A stretch of DNA of 64,000 nt, taken from Ruminococcaceae bacterium AM07-15 (GTDB taxonomy: Bacteria; Bacillota; Clostridia; Oscillospirales; Butyricicoccaceae). Shown here piece after piece: positions 33,101-40,788 of this stretch. The stretch is taken from contig QUDE01000003.1 of the NCBI GenBank assembly GCA_003477405.1, forward strand, positions 124,001 through 188,000, read 5' to 3'. The notes below the pieces were generated by a model. It ran no database searches. It was not told where the DNA came from and saw nothing but the letters and a program-made list of their open reading frames with translations. Position numbers and translations under genes: made by a program. How positions within the stretch are numbered: the first letter of the stretch is position 1; every line of letters starts with the position of its first letter.

Positions 33101-33737
33101 CGGCGACGGCTGGGCCTATGACATCGGCTACGGCGGCGTGGACCATGTGCTGGCTTCCGGCGAAGATGTGAACATCATGGTCTTCGACACCGAAGTGTAC
33201 TCCAACACCGGCGGCCAGGCTTCCAAGGCCTCTCAGATCGGCCAGGTTGCTCAGTTCGCCGCTTCCGGCAAGGCCATCAAGAAGAAGGATCTGGCTGCAA
33301 TCTCCATGAGCTACGGCTACATCTATGTGGCTCAGATCGGTATGGGCGCCAACTACCAGCAGACCGTTCGTGCTCTGGTTGAGGCCGAAAGCTATCACGG
33401 TCCCTCCCTGGTCATCGGCTATGCTCCCTGCGAGATGCACGGCATCAAGGGCGGCATGGGCAACAGCCAGCTGGAGATCAAGGCCGCTGTGGAAGCCGGC
33501 TACTGGCATCTGTTCCGCTATGATCCCAGACTGAAGAGTGAGGGCAAGAATCCCTTCCAGCTGGACAGCAAGGAGCCCAAGGGCAACTACGAAGACTTCA
33601 TCAAGAGAGAAGTCCGTTACACCGCTCTGGCCCGCTCCTTCCCCGACAAGGCTGAGGCTATGTACTCCCTGGCTGCGGAAGAAGCCAAGAAGAAGTACAA
33701 CCGCCTGACCAAGCGTGCCACCGAGAACTGGGACTAA
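30195..33737 (+). CDS. nifJ: Pyruvate:ferredoxin (flavodoxin) oxidoreductase
   Basis: A 1180-aa single-chain PFOR that oxidises pyruvate to acetyl-CoA and CO2 and reduces ferredoxin. Domains in order: pyruvate-binding domain I (AIYPITPSSVMADLAD), domain II, the gamma domain (GLGGDGTVGANKNSIKI), a 2x[4Fe-4S] ferredoxin domain (CIQCAQCSFVCPH and CMGCGLCANICPAPNK), and the TPP-binding domain (ATGCSSIWGG, FGGDGWAYDIGYGG) with proximal-cluster cysteines. A strong AGGAGGAG precedes the ATG. Codon use is strongly biased, as in a highly expressed central enzyme. Confidence 0.98.
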   Translation: MARKMKSMDGNTAAAHVSYAFTDVAAIYPITPSSVMADLADQWSANGQKNIFGQEVRVVEMQSEAGAAGAVHGSLAAGALTTTYTASQGLLLMIPNMYKIAGELLPGVIHCSARALASHALSIFGDHQDVMACRQTGFAMLASTNPQEVMDLGAVAHLSAIKGRVPFLHFFDGFRTSHEIQKVAQWDYEDLKEMVDMDAVQEFRARALNPEHPVLRGTAQNPDIFFQAREACNPYYEAIPGIVEEYMNKVNEKIGTNYQLFNYYGAADAEHVIVAMGSVCDTIEEVIDYKMAHGEKVGLLKVRLYRPFVAEKFAAALPESVKTISVLDRTKEPGSLGEPLYLDVVAALQQAGRNIDVIGGRYGLGSKDTPSSNIFAVYDNMNSKDMKRKFTIGINDDVTELSLKDPENAPDTTPEGTISCKFWGLGGDGTVGANKNSIKIIGDHTDMYAQAYFDYDSKKTGGLTVSHLRFGKSPIRSPYLVSRADFVACHNPSYVDKYDIVQDVKPGGTFLLNCQWKPEELDAHLPASMKSYIANNNIKFYIVDAIDKAREIGMGKRTNTILQSAFFKLANIIPIDDAVQYMKEAAKKTYGRKGEDIVQMNYKAIDTGVDSITEINVPESWKTAVDAPVEKTYEGKAELVDFVKDVLVPISEQKGNQLPVSTFEKAADGTFPMGVSAYEKRGVAVDVPEWIPENCIQCAQCSFVCPHATIRPYAVSEEEMKNAPASMKGKKMIGKGCENYTFVMQVDPLDCMGCGLCANICPAPNKALVMKPLASQMDQQEAFDYAVKHISEKDTGLSVETVKGSQFKQPLLEFSGACAGCVETAYARLITQLFGDRMSIANATGCSSIWGGSAPAVPYTVNKQGRGPSWANSLFEDNAEFGLGIAIATRQLRERLAAKVEKVMEKAEGSLKEACQTYLDTQTNSAASRKATDALIPELEKAAEAGCELSKEILKDKDFLAKRSVWIFGGDGWAYDIGYGGVDHVLASGEDVNIMVFDTEVYSNTGGQASKASQIGQVAQFAASGKAIKKKDLAAISMSYGYIYVAQIGMGANYQQTVRALVEAESYHGPSLVIGYAPCEMHGIKGGMGNSQLEIKAAVEAGYWHLFRYDPRLKSEGKNPFQLDSKEPKGNYEDFIKREVRYTALARSFPDKAEAMYSLAAEEAKKKYNRLTKRATENWD

Positions 33738-33775
33738 TCTCCCCTTTCTCCGGCCGTAACAGGTAAATGAAATGA

Positions 33776-33804
33776 GGCGGGTACCTTCGGGTGCCCGCCT
33801 TTTT
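33776..33804 (+). terminator. nifJ terminator
   Basis: GGCGGGTACC-TTCG-GGTGCCCGCC followed by TTTTT. Confidence 0.9.
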
Positions 33805-33808
33805 ATGC

Positions 33809-33843
33809 AAAAAAATCCCCAGGCCAACGCCCGGGGATTTTTT
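33809..33843. terminator. Terminator of the repeat-domain lipoprotein gene
   Basis: AAAAAATCCCC pairs with GGGGATTTTTT. The stem lies just past the expected but out-of-frame stop codon of the minus-strand lipoprotein. Confidence 0.85.
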
Positions 33844-34772
33844 CTATTGCCCACCGAAAACTCCACTGGATCGGTTTGAAACAGAGTATCATAACTGTCC
33901 GGAGAGTAACCCTGGAAAGTCAGCTGGATATTTTCCACCGCCTGGATGCCGTTTGCCTCCAGATCGCTTTCCATCACAGTGATGTTGGCCATCGCCCGAC
34001 AACCGGCGTTCACCTGACAGTGGAGATACGGGGTGACCATAAATCCATTGACAGACATATCATCGCAGGAAATAACCACATCCCCTTCTCCGGTGTTTTC
34101 CAAAAACAGCACCACACCGGCCCCCCAGAAGGTATCCTCCTCCACATAGCGGCCCACAATGCGCACGCCATTCTGGTTATACAGCTCTTTTCCCTCATCC
34201 ATGGCCGGCTGCTCCTCACTTCCCGCTGCCGATGTGGGGATTTTCACCTCAATGGGCCCCCACAGATCCTCATAGGAATCGGGATCATAGGCCGCAAAAC
34301 GGGCGGTGATATCCATGATCTTTACGATCCCGGCTCCTTCCAGATCACCATCGGAAAAATACATGGTTTCATTGGCCTTTTTCCCCGCGGCCACATCGGC
34401 CGAAAACAGCGATGTGCTCATCATGTAGCCGTTGACCGCCAGGGTATCACACCGAAGAGCATAATTTCTCTGGGAATTGTTTTCCACAAGGAGCTTGAGT
34501 CCGATGCCCCAAATGGGGTCTTCCGTCAGTTCCACTGCGGTGACCATCAACCCATCCTGATCCAGAAGCACCTGCTTTTCCACCGTAGGAAGTCCCTGTT
34601 CTTCCTGCTCTTCCTTTTCTTCCTCTTTCTCCCCGGCGGTGTTTCTGCCCTGCTGATCCTCTTGGGCCCCATCCTCCTGAATGGGTTTGCGGGATGGGGT
34701 TTCACCGGTACAGGCGGACAAAGTCCAGACCATACAAAGGGCCAAAAGAAGAGCAATCCATCTTTTCTTCAT
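33844..34772 (-). CDS. Lipoprotein with two repeated domains; in-frame stop lost
   Basis: Starts at 34772 with the signal MKKRWIALLLALCMVWTLSAC (lipobox LSAC), then an acidic linker and two similar ~100-residue domains. Both share patterns such as W-G-(IGL/AGV)-LLVENN/LFLENT, VNG(Y/F)M, and a Y-PDSY-D ending. The frame does not stop after VEFSVG: a TAG at 33846-33844, just before the terminator, is out of frame by one base, and reading continues for >1100 codons antisense to nifJ. A one-base loss near the G run at about 33850-33854 is the likely cause. ATGA overlap couples it to the gene upstream. Confidence 0.75.
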
Positions 34773-35158
34773 TCTGTTTTCCCCTTTTCCTCTTTTGTCA
34801 CCGGCTGCTGGGGATTCTTTTTCCACCGGATCACCGAGATCAGGAAGATCACAGCGAAAATCAGGCACAATCCACCCCAGATCACCAGATCTTCGAAGAT
34901 CCCCTGGGCCGTCAAGCCCAGAAGCCCGGCCAGGCCATAGAGGATGGTGCAGAAAATACCTCCTCCCCGACTATTGCGGGCCGCAATGGCCACAATACCT
35001 CCAATGAGCATCAGAATGGCCACAAGCAGCCCGGAAAAGCCGCTGGTGCCTCCTTCATCCATCATGGCGTCCCCCAGTCCGGCGGCGCAAGACTGGAACA
35101 TCACCAAAAAGGTGAGAACGATGCTGATAATACCGATAATCAGCTTTGCTGTTTTCAT
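34769..35158 (-). CDS. Small multi-pass membrane protein
   Basis: A 129-aa protein with about four hydrophobic segments (IIGIISIVLTFLVMFQSC, LLVAILMLIGGIVAI, IFCTILYGLAGLLGL, LCLIFAVIFLISVI), resembling the DUF4064/TM2-neighbour style of small clostridial membrane proteins; I cannot assign a family firmly. GAGAGG precedes the ATG. It overlaps the lipoprotein start (ATGA), so the two probably work together at the membrane. Confidence 0.75.
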   Translation of the reverse strand: MKTAKLIIGIISIVLTFLVMFQSCAAGLGDAMMDEGGTSGFSGLLVAILMLIGGIVAIAARNSRGGGIFCTILYGLAGLLGLTAQGIFEDLVIWGGLCLIFAVIFLISVIRWKKNPQQPVTKEEKGKTE

Positions 35159-35178
35159 TTGTTTTTCCTCTCTTTCCC

Positions 35179-35448
35179 TTACAATTTCCCATTTTGCGTG
35201 GGAGCATCGCCTGGGGCGATCTCCTCTTTCAGCTGGACATACCGGGCCAGCTTGATGCCTTTGTTCACCTCGGACAGATACCCCATGCCGATGCCCGACT
35301 CCTTGACGATCTCCCGCAGAGGCCAGGAACATTCCCGCAGCACTTCGGCATATTGGATGCCAAACAAATGCACCTGACAGGCCGCTTCGTTCCGGCTGGC
35401 TCCCTGGTACTTTTCCCGCAGAATACCGGCCAGGGTCTTGCCATCCAT
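35179..35448 (-). CDS. Small HTH-like protein
   Basis: An 89-aa protein. The segment LREIVKESGIGMGYLSEVNKGIKLARYVQLK looks like a helix-turn-helix with a recognition helix around GMGYLSEVNKG. The start at 35448 has AGGAGGAAG upstream. It is likely the first gene of the unit continuing into the membrane protein and lipoprotein, 20 bp downstream. A role as regulator of that unit is inference. Confidence 0.7.
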   Translation of the reverse strand: MDGKTLAGILREKYQGASRNEAACQVHLFGIQYAEVLRECSWPLREIVKESGIGMGYLSEVNKGIKLARYVQLKEEIAPGDAPTQNGKL

Positions 35449-35544
35449 TTTTCTTCCTCCTTTCCTGTGCTTTGTGCTTTTTGCTCTTTGCAATGTGCAT
35501 CATAACAAAAAAAGCCAGGACTGTTTCCCCCAAACAGGGGGAAA

Positions 35545-36000
35545 TCAGTCCCGGCATCGGGAAAGAGGAGGCTCACCATGCTGGATCAGAAGATCGTCCA
35601 CCTGATCCACCCATGATATGCCCCGATTGAAAGCGATGATCAATATGGCATCCCGTTTTTTCCGGGGATAGAGGGCCGCCAGGCCATAAAGCTCCAAACC
35701 CCGCTGGGCCTGGGGAAGCTCCAGCTCCATGGCAAAAAACAGCCGCAGCAGCTTGTCCCGGTCGGTGGTATGCTTTTCACCCGCCAGCAGCTTATAGCCG
35801 TATTTCTGAGGGATATCGGCCCGCTGAAAGATCTCCTGCCGGGTCATCCCTTTGCTCTCGATGATCTCATCCACCCAGCTGGCAAAGGTGGGCACCTTTC
35901 CCTGAAGATACCGGCGGTGGTATTCGCCGATGTCCTCCGGGTGGGCCGAGCGCAAAACCTCCAGCAAAGAAGAGGTGCTGTCCTTTCTTGGCTCTTTCAT
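35545..36000 (-). CDS. HTH domain protein paired with a Ser/Thr kinase
   Basis: A 151-aa protein with a helix-turn-helix-like segment (GMTRQEIFQRADIPQKYGYKLLAGEKHT in pieces), followed by LLRLFFAMELELPQAQRGLELYGLAALYPRKKRDAI. Such proteins frequently neighbour Ser/Thr kinases in Clostridia; here it is divergent from the kinase across 69 bp. GGGAGG precedes the ATG. It may be a kinase substrate or regulator, which is inference. Confidence 0.75.
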   Translation of the reverse strand: MKEPRKDSTSSLLEVLRSAHPEDIGEYHRRYLQGKVPTFASWVDEIIESKGMTRQEIFQRADIPQKYGYKLLAGEKHTTDRDKLLRLFFAMELELPQAQRGLELYGLAALYPRKKRDAILIIAFNRGISWVDQVDDLLIQHGEPPLSRCRD

Positions 36001-36018
36001 CCGTTCCTCCCTTGTGGT

Positions 36019-36047
36019 ATCATAGCGTTGTCCCTTTATATTACCAA
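36019..36047 (-). promoter_or_regulatory. Promoter of the kinase-paired HTH gene
   Basis: Minus-strand TTGGTA (36047-36042) and TATGAT (36024-36019) have a 17-bp spacer. On the plus strand TATATT at ~36037-36042 could serve the kinase, but I see no good -35 for it. Confidence 0.6.
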
Positions 36048-36069
36048 GGACTGGAGGCTGGGTCAAGAG

Positions 36070-37137
36070 ATGGATCTGGAAAGCCAGCTGCAGCTGTCTT
36101 ATTACCGGGAGATCGCTCTGCTCAACGAAAATCACCGGGTATGGCTGGTACAGCACACAGAAACCCAAAAAATCTATGTGAAAAAAGCCCTGGAGGTTTA
36201 CGATCTGCAAGTGTATCGTTATCTTCAGCAGAACCCCCAGCCGGGTATCCCCCGCATTTTCCAGCTGATACAGGGAGACGGGCCACTGTTTGTCATTGAG
36301 GAATACATTTCCGGCCGCTCCCTCAAAGAGATCCTGGAGGAAAAGGGAACTCTCCCCATGCAGGAGGCCATCTCCATTCTTCGCCAGCTGTGCGGAATCC
36401 TCCGCCCTTTGCATGCCCTTTCACCCCCCATCGTCCATCGAGACATCAAACCCAGCAACCTGATCCTCACCCCTCAGAATCAGCTTTTTCTGGTGGATTT
36501 CAATGCGGCCAAGGCGGTTTCCCCCGGAAAAGGGCAGGATACGGTGCTCATCGGCACGGCGGGCTACGCCGCCCCGGAACAATACGGTTTTTCTCCCTCT
36601 CAGCCTACGGCGGATATCTATGCCCTGGGCGTGCTGCTCCACGAAATGCTCACCGGGCGCCTTCCCTCCCCGCCTACTTACCAGGGGCCGCTGGCCCCGG
36701 TGATCAACAAATGCCTGGCCATGGAGCCTTCCCGGCGCTTTCAATCGGCAACAGAGCTGGCCAGGGCGCTGCATCGCCGGTGGCCCCACCACCCGGAAGG
36801 GCGGAGCGGCTGGCGAAGCTGGCTTCCCCCTGGCCTGCGCAGCGGCCGGATATGGCAGGTCAGCCTGGGTGTTTTATGGTATTTGCTGCTTTTGTCCATG
36901 TGTTCTTCCATTCAGCTGGAAGAGGGCACCAGGGCCACGCTGATCGTCTTTCGGATCGGCACCTTTCTGATTTTCCTGTCTGAAACCCTGTGGCTGGGCA
37001 ATTACCGGAACATCTGGAGCAAATTTCCCTTCTGCGACCGGCGCCGTCCCTGGATCTGTCTGATTGCTGTTAGCTTCTGGGCCTTTCTTCTGCTGGTGGG
37101 GATGCTGCTTCTCATCGGCCTTGTCCTGCCCCGGTAG
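36070..37137 (+). CDS. Membrane-anchored Ser/Thr protein kinase
   Basis: A 355-aa protein. Kinase domain at residues ~10-245: YVKKALEVYD (ATP Lys), FVIEEYISGRSLKEIL, catalytic loop HRDIKPSNLIL, metal loop DFN instead of DFG, GTAGYAAPEQYG, and DIYALGVLLHEMLTG. Three hydrophobic segments follow (~265-355), so the kinase is held on the cytoplasmic face of the membrane. There are no PASTA repeats, so it is not a PrkC-type cell-wall sensor. The ribosome site is weak (GGAGG far upstream). Confidence 0.9.
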   Translation: MDLESQLQLSYYREIALLNENHRVWLVQHTETQKIYVKKALEVYDLQVYRYLQQNPQPGIPRIFQLIQGDGPLFVIEEYISGRSLKEILEEKGTLPMQEAISILRQLCGILRPLHALSPPIVHRDIKPSNLILTPQNQLFLVDFNAAKAVSPGKGQDTVLIGTAGYAAPEQYGFSPSQPTADIYALGVLLHEMLTGRLPSPPTYQGPLAPVINKCLAMEPSRRFQSATELARALHRRWPHHPEGRSGWRSWLPPGLRSGRIWQVSLGVLWYLLLLSMCSSIQLEEGTRATLIVFRIGTFLIFLSETLWLGNYRNIWSKFPFCDRRRPWICLIAVSFWAFLLLVGMLLLIGLVLPR

Positions 37138-37144
37138 TCCGGAT

Positions 37145-37177
37145 AAAAAAAGACGCCGGCTTGATCCGGCGTCTTTT
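37145..37177. terminator. Bidirectional terminator between the kinase and RidA genes
   Basis: AAAAGACGCCGG pairs with CCGGCGTCTTTT. Confidence 0.92.
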
Positions 37178-37183
37178 CTCTTT

Positions 37184-37531
37184 TTATTTTACCGCGGCGA
37201 TGATGGAGATTTCCACCAGGATGCAGTCGGCAGCCATTTTGGCCTCTACGCAGCAGCGGGCCGGCTCATGGCCATCATTGACCCAGGCGTCCCACACCTG
37301 ATTCATGCTGTCAAACAGGGACATATCCTTCAGATAGATGGTGGCGCTGAGGATATGATCCTTGTCCGAGCCATACTTGCCCAGCAGATCCTCGATTTTG
37401 CCCAGCACCGCTTTGGTCTGGCCCTGCACATCGGCTTCCTCCCGGCTGGTCTGGCCGCAGAGATAAATGGTGTCCCCATGGACGACGGCCCGGCTCATCC
37501 GGCCAGTGCCCTCATAGCGCTTGATTTCCAT
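37184..37531 (-). CDS. RidA/YjgF family protein
   Basis: A 115-aa protein with GDTIYLCGQTSREEADVQGQT and the C-terminal CVEAKMAADCILVEISIIA, matching the RidA/YjgF trimer fold. The substrate-binding Arg region reads EPARCCVEAKM, while canonical RidA has PAR(S/T)xVxVxxLP, so enamine/imine deaminase activity is uncertain. The start at 37531 has AAGGAG nine bases upstream. It stands alone. Confidence 0.88.
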   Translation of the reverse strand: MEIKRYEGTGRMSRAVVHGDTIYLCGQTSREEADVQGQTKAVLGKIEDLLGKYGSDKDHILSATIYLKDMSLFDSMNQVWDAWVNDGHEPARCCVEAKMAADCILVEISIIAAVK

Positions 37532-37630
37532 ATTGATTTTCTCCTTCCATTGCATTGGATGTTTTTATTGTACCCTTCTCCGCCTTTGTTGGCAACGAAA
37601 TTTTATCTCTTTCCAAATCCTTCGTCAAAA

Positions 37631-37660
37631 TTGACATTGTATCTATGGCCTTTTTATGCT
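37631..37660 (+). promoter_or_regulatory. Promoter of the O-antigen-ligase-like gene
   Basis: TTGACA 37631-37636 and TATGCT 37655-37660 with an 18-bp spacer. Confidence 0.6.
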
Positions 37661-37715
37661 AAAATATTATAAACTGTGTGCAAATGCAAGCTTGTGATAT
37701 CTTAGGAGTGATACA

Positions 37716-39041
37716 ATGCAGAAAGTGACGAACAAGCTGGAAGAGTTTTTCTGGCTGTTCCTCTTCATCAACCCGTTCCTGGACATCGGCAATGGTCTTT
37801 TTATCATGTTGATGGAAAACCTGTACGACCGGATCTGGGAACAGATCAACCTGGCCTTCACCCCCAGCCTGCTCATCCGTATGACTGTGCTGGTGCTCTT
37901 TGGGCTCTATCTCCTGCTAAGCTGGGATAAACGGGCCCTTCTCACCATCGTGCCCATTGGCGTGGTGTGGGTACTTTCGGTGGCCGGACAGATCTTCTGG
38001 CCCATGGATCAATTCAGCCCCTTTACGGATCTGCAGTACATCGCCCGCTTTGGTTACAATCTGGTGGTGCTGTTTGTTTACTGGCGGGTCTTCCAGCACA
38101 AAAAGCTCAGCCGTGAGCGGCTGCTGTATCAGGTCAACCGCGTGATCACCTTTACCCTGGCCGTGCTTTCCACTTCCATTCTGGTGGCCTATGCCGCCGA
38201 TATGGGCTACACCACCTACGCCGACCGATTCGGCCTGCGGGGCACCCGGGGATTCTTCTATTCGGGCAACGACATCACCGCCGTGCTGATGGTTCTTCTG
38301 CCGGTGTGCATCTGCACCTTCCTGCTGCTGGACCGGAAAAAATGCGGCATTGTCCGGTATATCTATCAGGTCTATACCCCGGCGGCTACCATCGCCACCC
38401 TCTGCCTCATCGGCACCAAAACCGCTTTTGCCGCTGTGGGCGTGGCTGGAGTAGGTCTTTTGGGCTATTCCCTGTATCTGCTCATTCACAAAAAGCAAAA
38501 AACGCCTCTGATCCGTCTGGTGATCGTGGCCCTGGCCTGTCTGATTCTGCTGGGTATCCTGGCCCTTTTCTCCGGCAATCTCTTTGCCGACATCAGCAGC
38601 TCGCTGAATAACACCGGCAACATTGCCCGTCGGGAAGGCGTCACCACCGCTTTGCTCAGCGGCCGGCAGACCAAACTGGGATCGGCTTTCCAGGACTTCC
38701 GGGAAGGCGGGGTCTATAAATGGCTCTTCGGCATCACCCGCGGCAGCCAGAAGGCCATCATCGAAATGGATGTCTTCGAAGTGTTCTTCTATTACGGCCT
38801 GGTGGGCGCGGTCTTCATGCTGTGGCCCTATCTGAAGCTGGGATTCGGCTTTGTGCTGAAATTCATCAAGGAGCGTACCATGGTGGCCTTTGCCGTATTC
38901 TGCAGCCTGGGCCTGTGCGCCGTCTATCTGGTCATGGCCGGGCACATCCTTTTCAGCGTCACTTCCGGTTTCTATTTTTCCTTTATGCTTCTTTATGGAA
39001 AACTGCTTTATTCCGACAACTTCAAAAAGGAAGAAATCTAA
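37716..39041 (+). CDS. O-antigen ligase family membrane protein
   Basis: A 441-aa protein with ~11 hydrophobic segments and the Wzy/WaaL-like loop LRGTRGFFYSGNDITAVLMVLLPV. A large loop after TM8 (GNIARREGVTTALLSGRQ...) carries the conserved arginines typical of this family. It likely ligates or polymerises a cell-surface glycan, but no glycosyltransferase or flippase gene is adjacent, so the substrate is unknown. It is monocistronic between a promoter and a terminator. Confidence 0.83.
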   Translation: MQKVTNKLEEFFWLFLFINPFLDIGNGLFIMLMENLYDRIWEQINLAFTPSLLIRMTVLVLFGLYLLLSWDKRALLTIVPIGVVWVLSVAGQIFWPMDQFSPFTDLQYIARFGYNLVVLFVYWRVFQHKKLSRERLLYQVNRVITFTLAVLSTSILVAYAADMGYTTYADRFGLRGTRGFFYSGNDITAVLMVLLPVCICTFLLLDRKKCGIVRYIYQVYTPAATIATLCLIGTKTAFAAVGVAGVGLLGYSLYLLIHKKQKTPLIRLVIVALACLILLGILALFSGNLFADISSSLNNTGNIARREGVTTALLSGRQTKLGSAFQDFREGGVYKWLFGITRGSQKAIIEMDVFEVFFYYGLVGAVFMLWPYLKLGFGFVLKFIKERTMVAFAVFCSLGLCAVYLVMAGHILFSVTSGFYFSFMLLYGKLLYSDNFKKEEI

Positions 39042-39050
39042 AACGGCATA

Positions 39051-39087
39051 AAAAAGCCCTGGAGAAAATTCTTCTCCAGGGCTTTTC
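39051..39087. terminator. Bidirectional terminator between the ligase-like and phosphoesterase genes
   Basis: AAAAAGCCCTGGAGAA pairs with TTCTCCAGGGCTTTT. Confidence 0.92.
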
Positions 39088-39957
39088 TTATTCTTCATGG
39101 GAAAGAATCAATTTGACGATCTCAGGCCGGTTGTTCAGGCGCAGCGGGAATTCGCTGTTGCCCAGGCCCCGGCTGACCACCATGGCGGTGGCTCCCTGCA
39201 CATGGACGCCGCCGGTGTACTTGGGCAGCACACCCTGCCCAGGAGCAAAGACTCCCTGATGAAGCAGACGGAACTGCCCGCCGTGGGCATGGCCGCAAAG
39301 CACCATATCCACGCCGCTCTTTTGATAAATGGGAAACAGTTCCGGCCGGTGGGAAAGCAGCAAACGAAAGACTTTTTCGTCTCCCTCGGTCAGCTGCGCC
39401 AGTTTTTTCTCCAACACCTGACTGTTCTTCCGCTCCTCCGGCGGCAAAAACCGGGGGTCCCGCAATCCGATCAGCTCGATAAAGCCGCCCCGGTAAGCCA
39501 GACAGGCCTTTTGATCTTCCAGCACCCGAACACCGGCTTTGACCAGTTCTTCCCGCAGGCGGGGATAGACGGCCAGCCGTCCCTCATGGTTGCCGGGGGT
39601 GTAATACACCGGCGCCAGCCGTACCGCACCCCGGACAAATTCCATAGCCCGGGCGATGTTGGTCCGGTGGCAGTCCACCAGATCTCCGGTGATGAGGATG
39701 GCGTTGGGCTCCTCAGCGGCCAGCCGATCCAGCAAGCCATGCTGATGCCGGCCAAAACTTTTGTTGTGCAGATCGGACACCTGAAGCAGAACAAAATCCT
39801 CAAAGGAGGAAGGCAGCTTATGGCTGCCGCAGCGGTAAGTAGTCACACTCAGGCTGCTGTTCTGCCACCGGCAGAAGGCCGCAAAGCCTGCGGCGGCACC
39901 CAGGCCGCCTGCAATGGCAGAGATTTTCCGCCAGTGGGAAGGTCTGTTTTCGTTCAT
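39088..39957 (-). CDS. Metallophosphoesterase (YkuE-like)
   Basis: A 289-aa protein with an N-terminal membrane anchor (ISAIAGGLGAAAGFAAFCRW) and the calcineurin-like metal motifs VSDLHN, GDLVD, GNHEGR and CGHAHGGQ. Related proteins hydrolyse UDP-sugar lipids or other membrane phosphoesters. The ATG at 39957 has AAGGAGG seven bases upstream. Thirty bases separate it from DUF1847 upstream, suggesting cotranscription. Confidence 0.92.
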   Translation of the reverse strand: MNENRPSHWRKISAIAGGLGAAAGFAAFCRWQNSSLSVTTYRCGSHKLPSSFEDFVLLQVSDLHNKSFGRHQHGLLDRLAAEEPNAILITGDLVDCHRTNIARAMEFVRGAVRLAPVYYTPGNHEGRLAVYPRLREELVKAGVRVLEDQKACLAYRGGFIELIGLRDPRFLPPEERKNSQVLEKKLAQLTEGDEKVFRLLLSHRPELFPIYQKSGVDMVLCGHAHGGQFRLLHQGVFAPGQGVLPKYTGGVHVQGATAMVVSRGLGNSEFPLRLNNRPEIVKLILSHEE

Positions 39958-39987
39958 CCATCGGCCTCCTTCGCCATAGAACATGGT

Positions 39988-40605
39988 TTATACCCGTGTC
40001 TTGAAATAGGAACCGGCACAGTAAAGGGCACCCGCCGGATTGTGGGCCAGAACCCGATCCTTGGTGACCAGAGTGGTGCACATGGCCTCAGAATACTTAT
40101 AGAACATGGAATCATGACCCACGCACAGGCCGATGACCACGTTGAACTGGGTCTTCTGCTCGTTGAGCAGCATGGCCTGGGCCACCGGATTGCACATCAC
40201 TTCAAAAGTGCCAGGACGCACCTTTTCCTCTTCGGTGACTCCCACGGTCTCCTTGGGCATAGCGCCGGTTTTGCACATCACCGACACCACTTCCAGGCCG
40301 TGATTGCGGAAGATCTCGCAAGCCACTTTGCCCTCCTGGCGCAGGCCGGTGCAAAATGCCACGCCGATCTTGGTAAAGCCGTTCTTCTTGCAGAATTCGG
40401 CAATCTCCTTCACCCGCGGCCACTGGCAATAGCCTTCCGATTCCACCAGGCAGGAATTTTTGTAGAAATCACGGTATTCCGGCCTTATGTACTCCGCCTT
40501 GGCCCGCTCCATCAGCTCTTCATTGTGCATGGGGCAGTTTTTGGGCATCTTCTCCTTATCGCCGGATACACAGGCGTGTATCTGACAGCTGGCACAAGTG
40601 TACAT
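39988..40605 (-). CDS. DUF1847 domain-containing protein
   Basis: A 205-aa Cys-rich protein: CASCQIHAC and CPMHNEE near the N-terminus, then KIGVAFCTGLRQEG, VVSVMCKTG and NVVIGLCVGHDSMFYKYSEA. DUF1847 proteins are presumed metal-binding; the function is unknown. GGAGG lies ~11 bases before the ATG at 40605. It heads a likely two-gene unit with the phosphoesterase. Confidence 0.87.
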   Translation of the reverse strand: MYTCASCQIHACVSGDKEKMPKNCPMHNEELMERAKAEYIRPEYRDFYKNSCLVESEGYCQWPRVKEIAEFCKKNGFTKIGVAFCTGLRQEGKVACEIFRNHGLEVVSVMCKTGAMPKETVGVTEEEKVRPGTFEVMCNPVAQAMLLNEQKTQFNVVIGLCVGHDSMFYKYSEAMCTTLVTKDRVLAHNPAGALYCAGSYFKTRV

Positions 40606-40788
40606 GATCTTCGTTTCCTCCTTTGATCCGGGCATTTTTCATACTAGGGTGTTTTTCCCATACAATAGATGCAGCAATGCTTTCTCCATATTATAGCACA
40701 ACTTTCAGAAGGTTCAAAAGGGTATTTACACAAACTCCCCCAGATGATAGGATTAAAAATAGTTAAAACAGCGAAAGGAGGCCGTGCT

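Noticed and set aside
30156..34868. A single 1570-codon minus-strand open frame covering the lipoprotein and all of nifJ antisense
   Set aside because: Only the first ~310 codons look like protein. The rest is the antisense of a strongly codon-biased nifJ and is an artefact of missing antisense stops.
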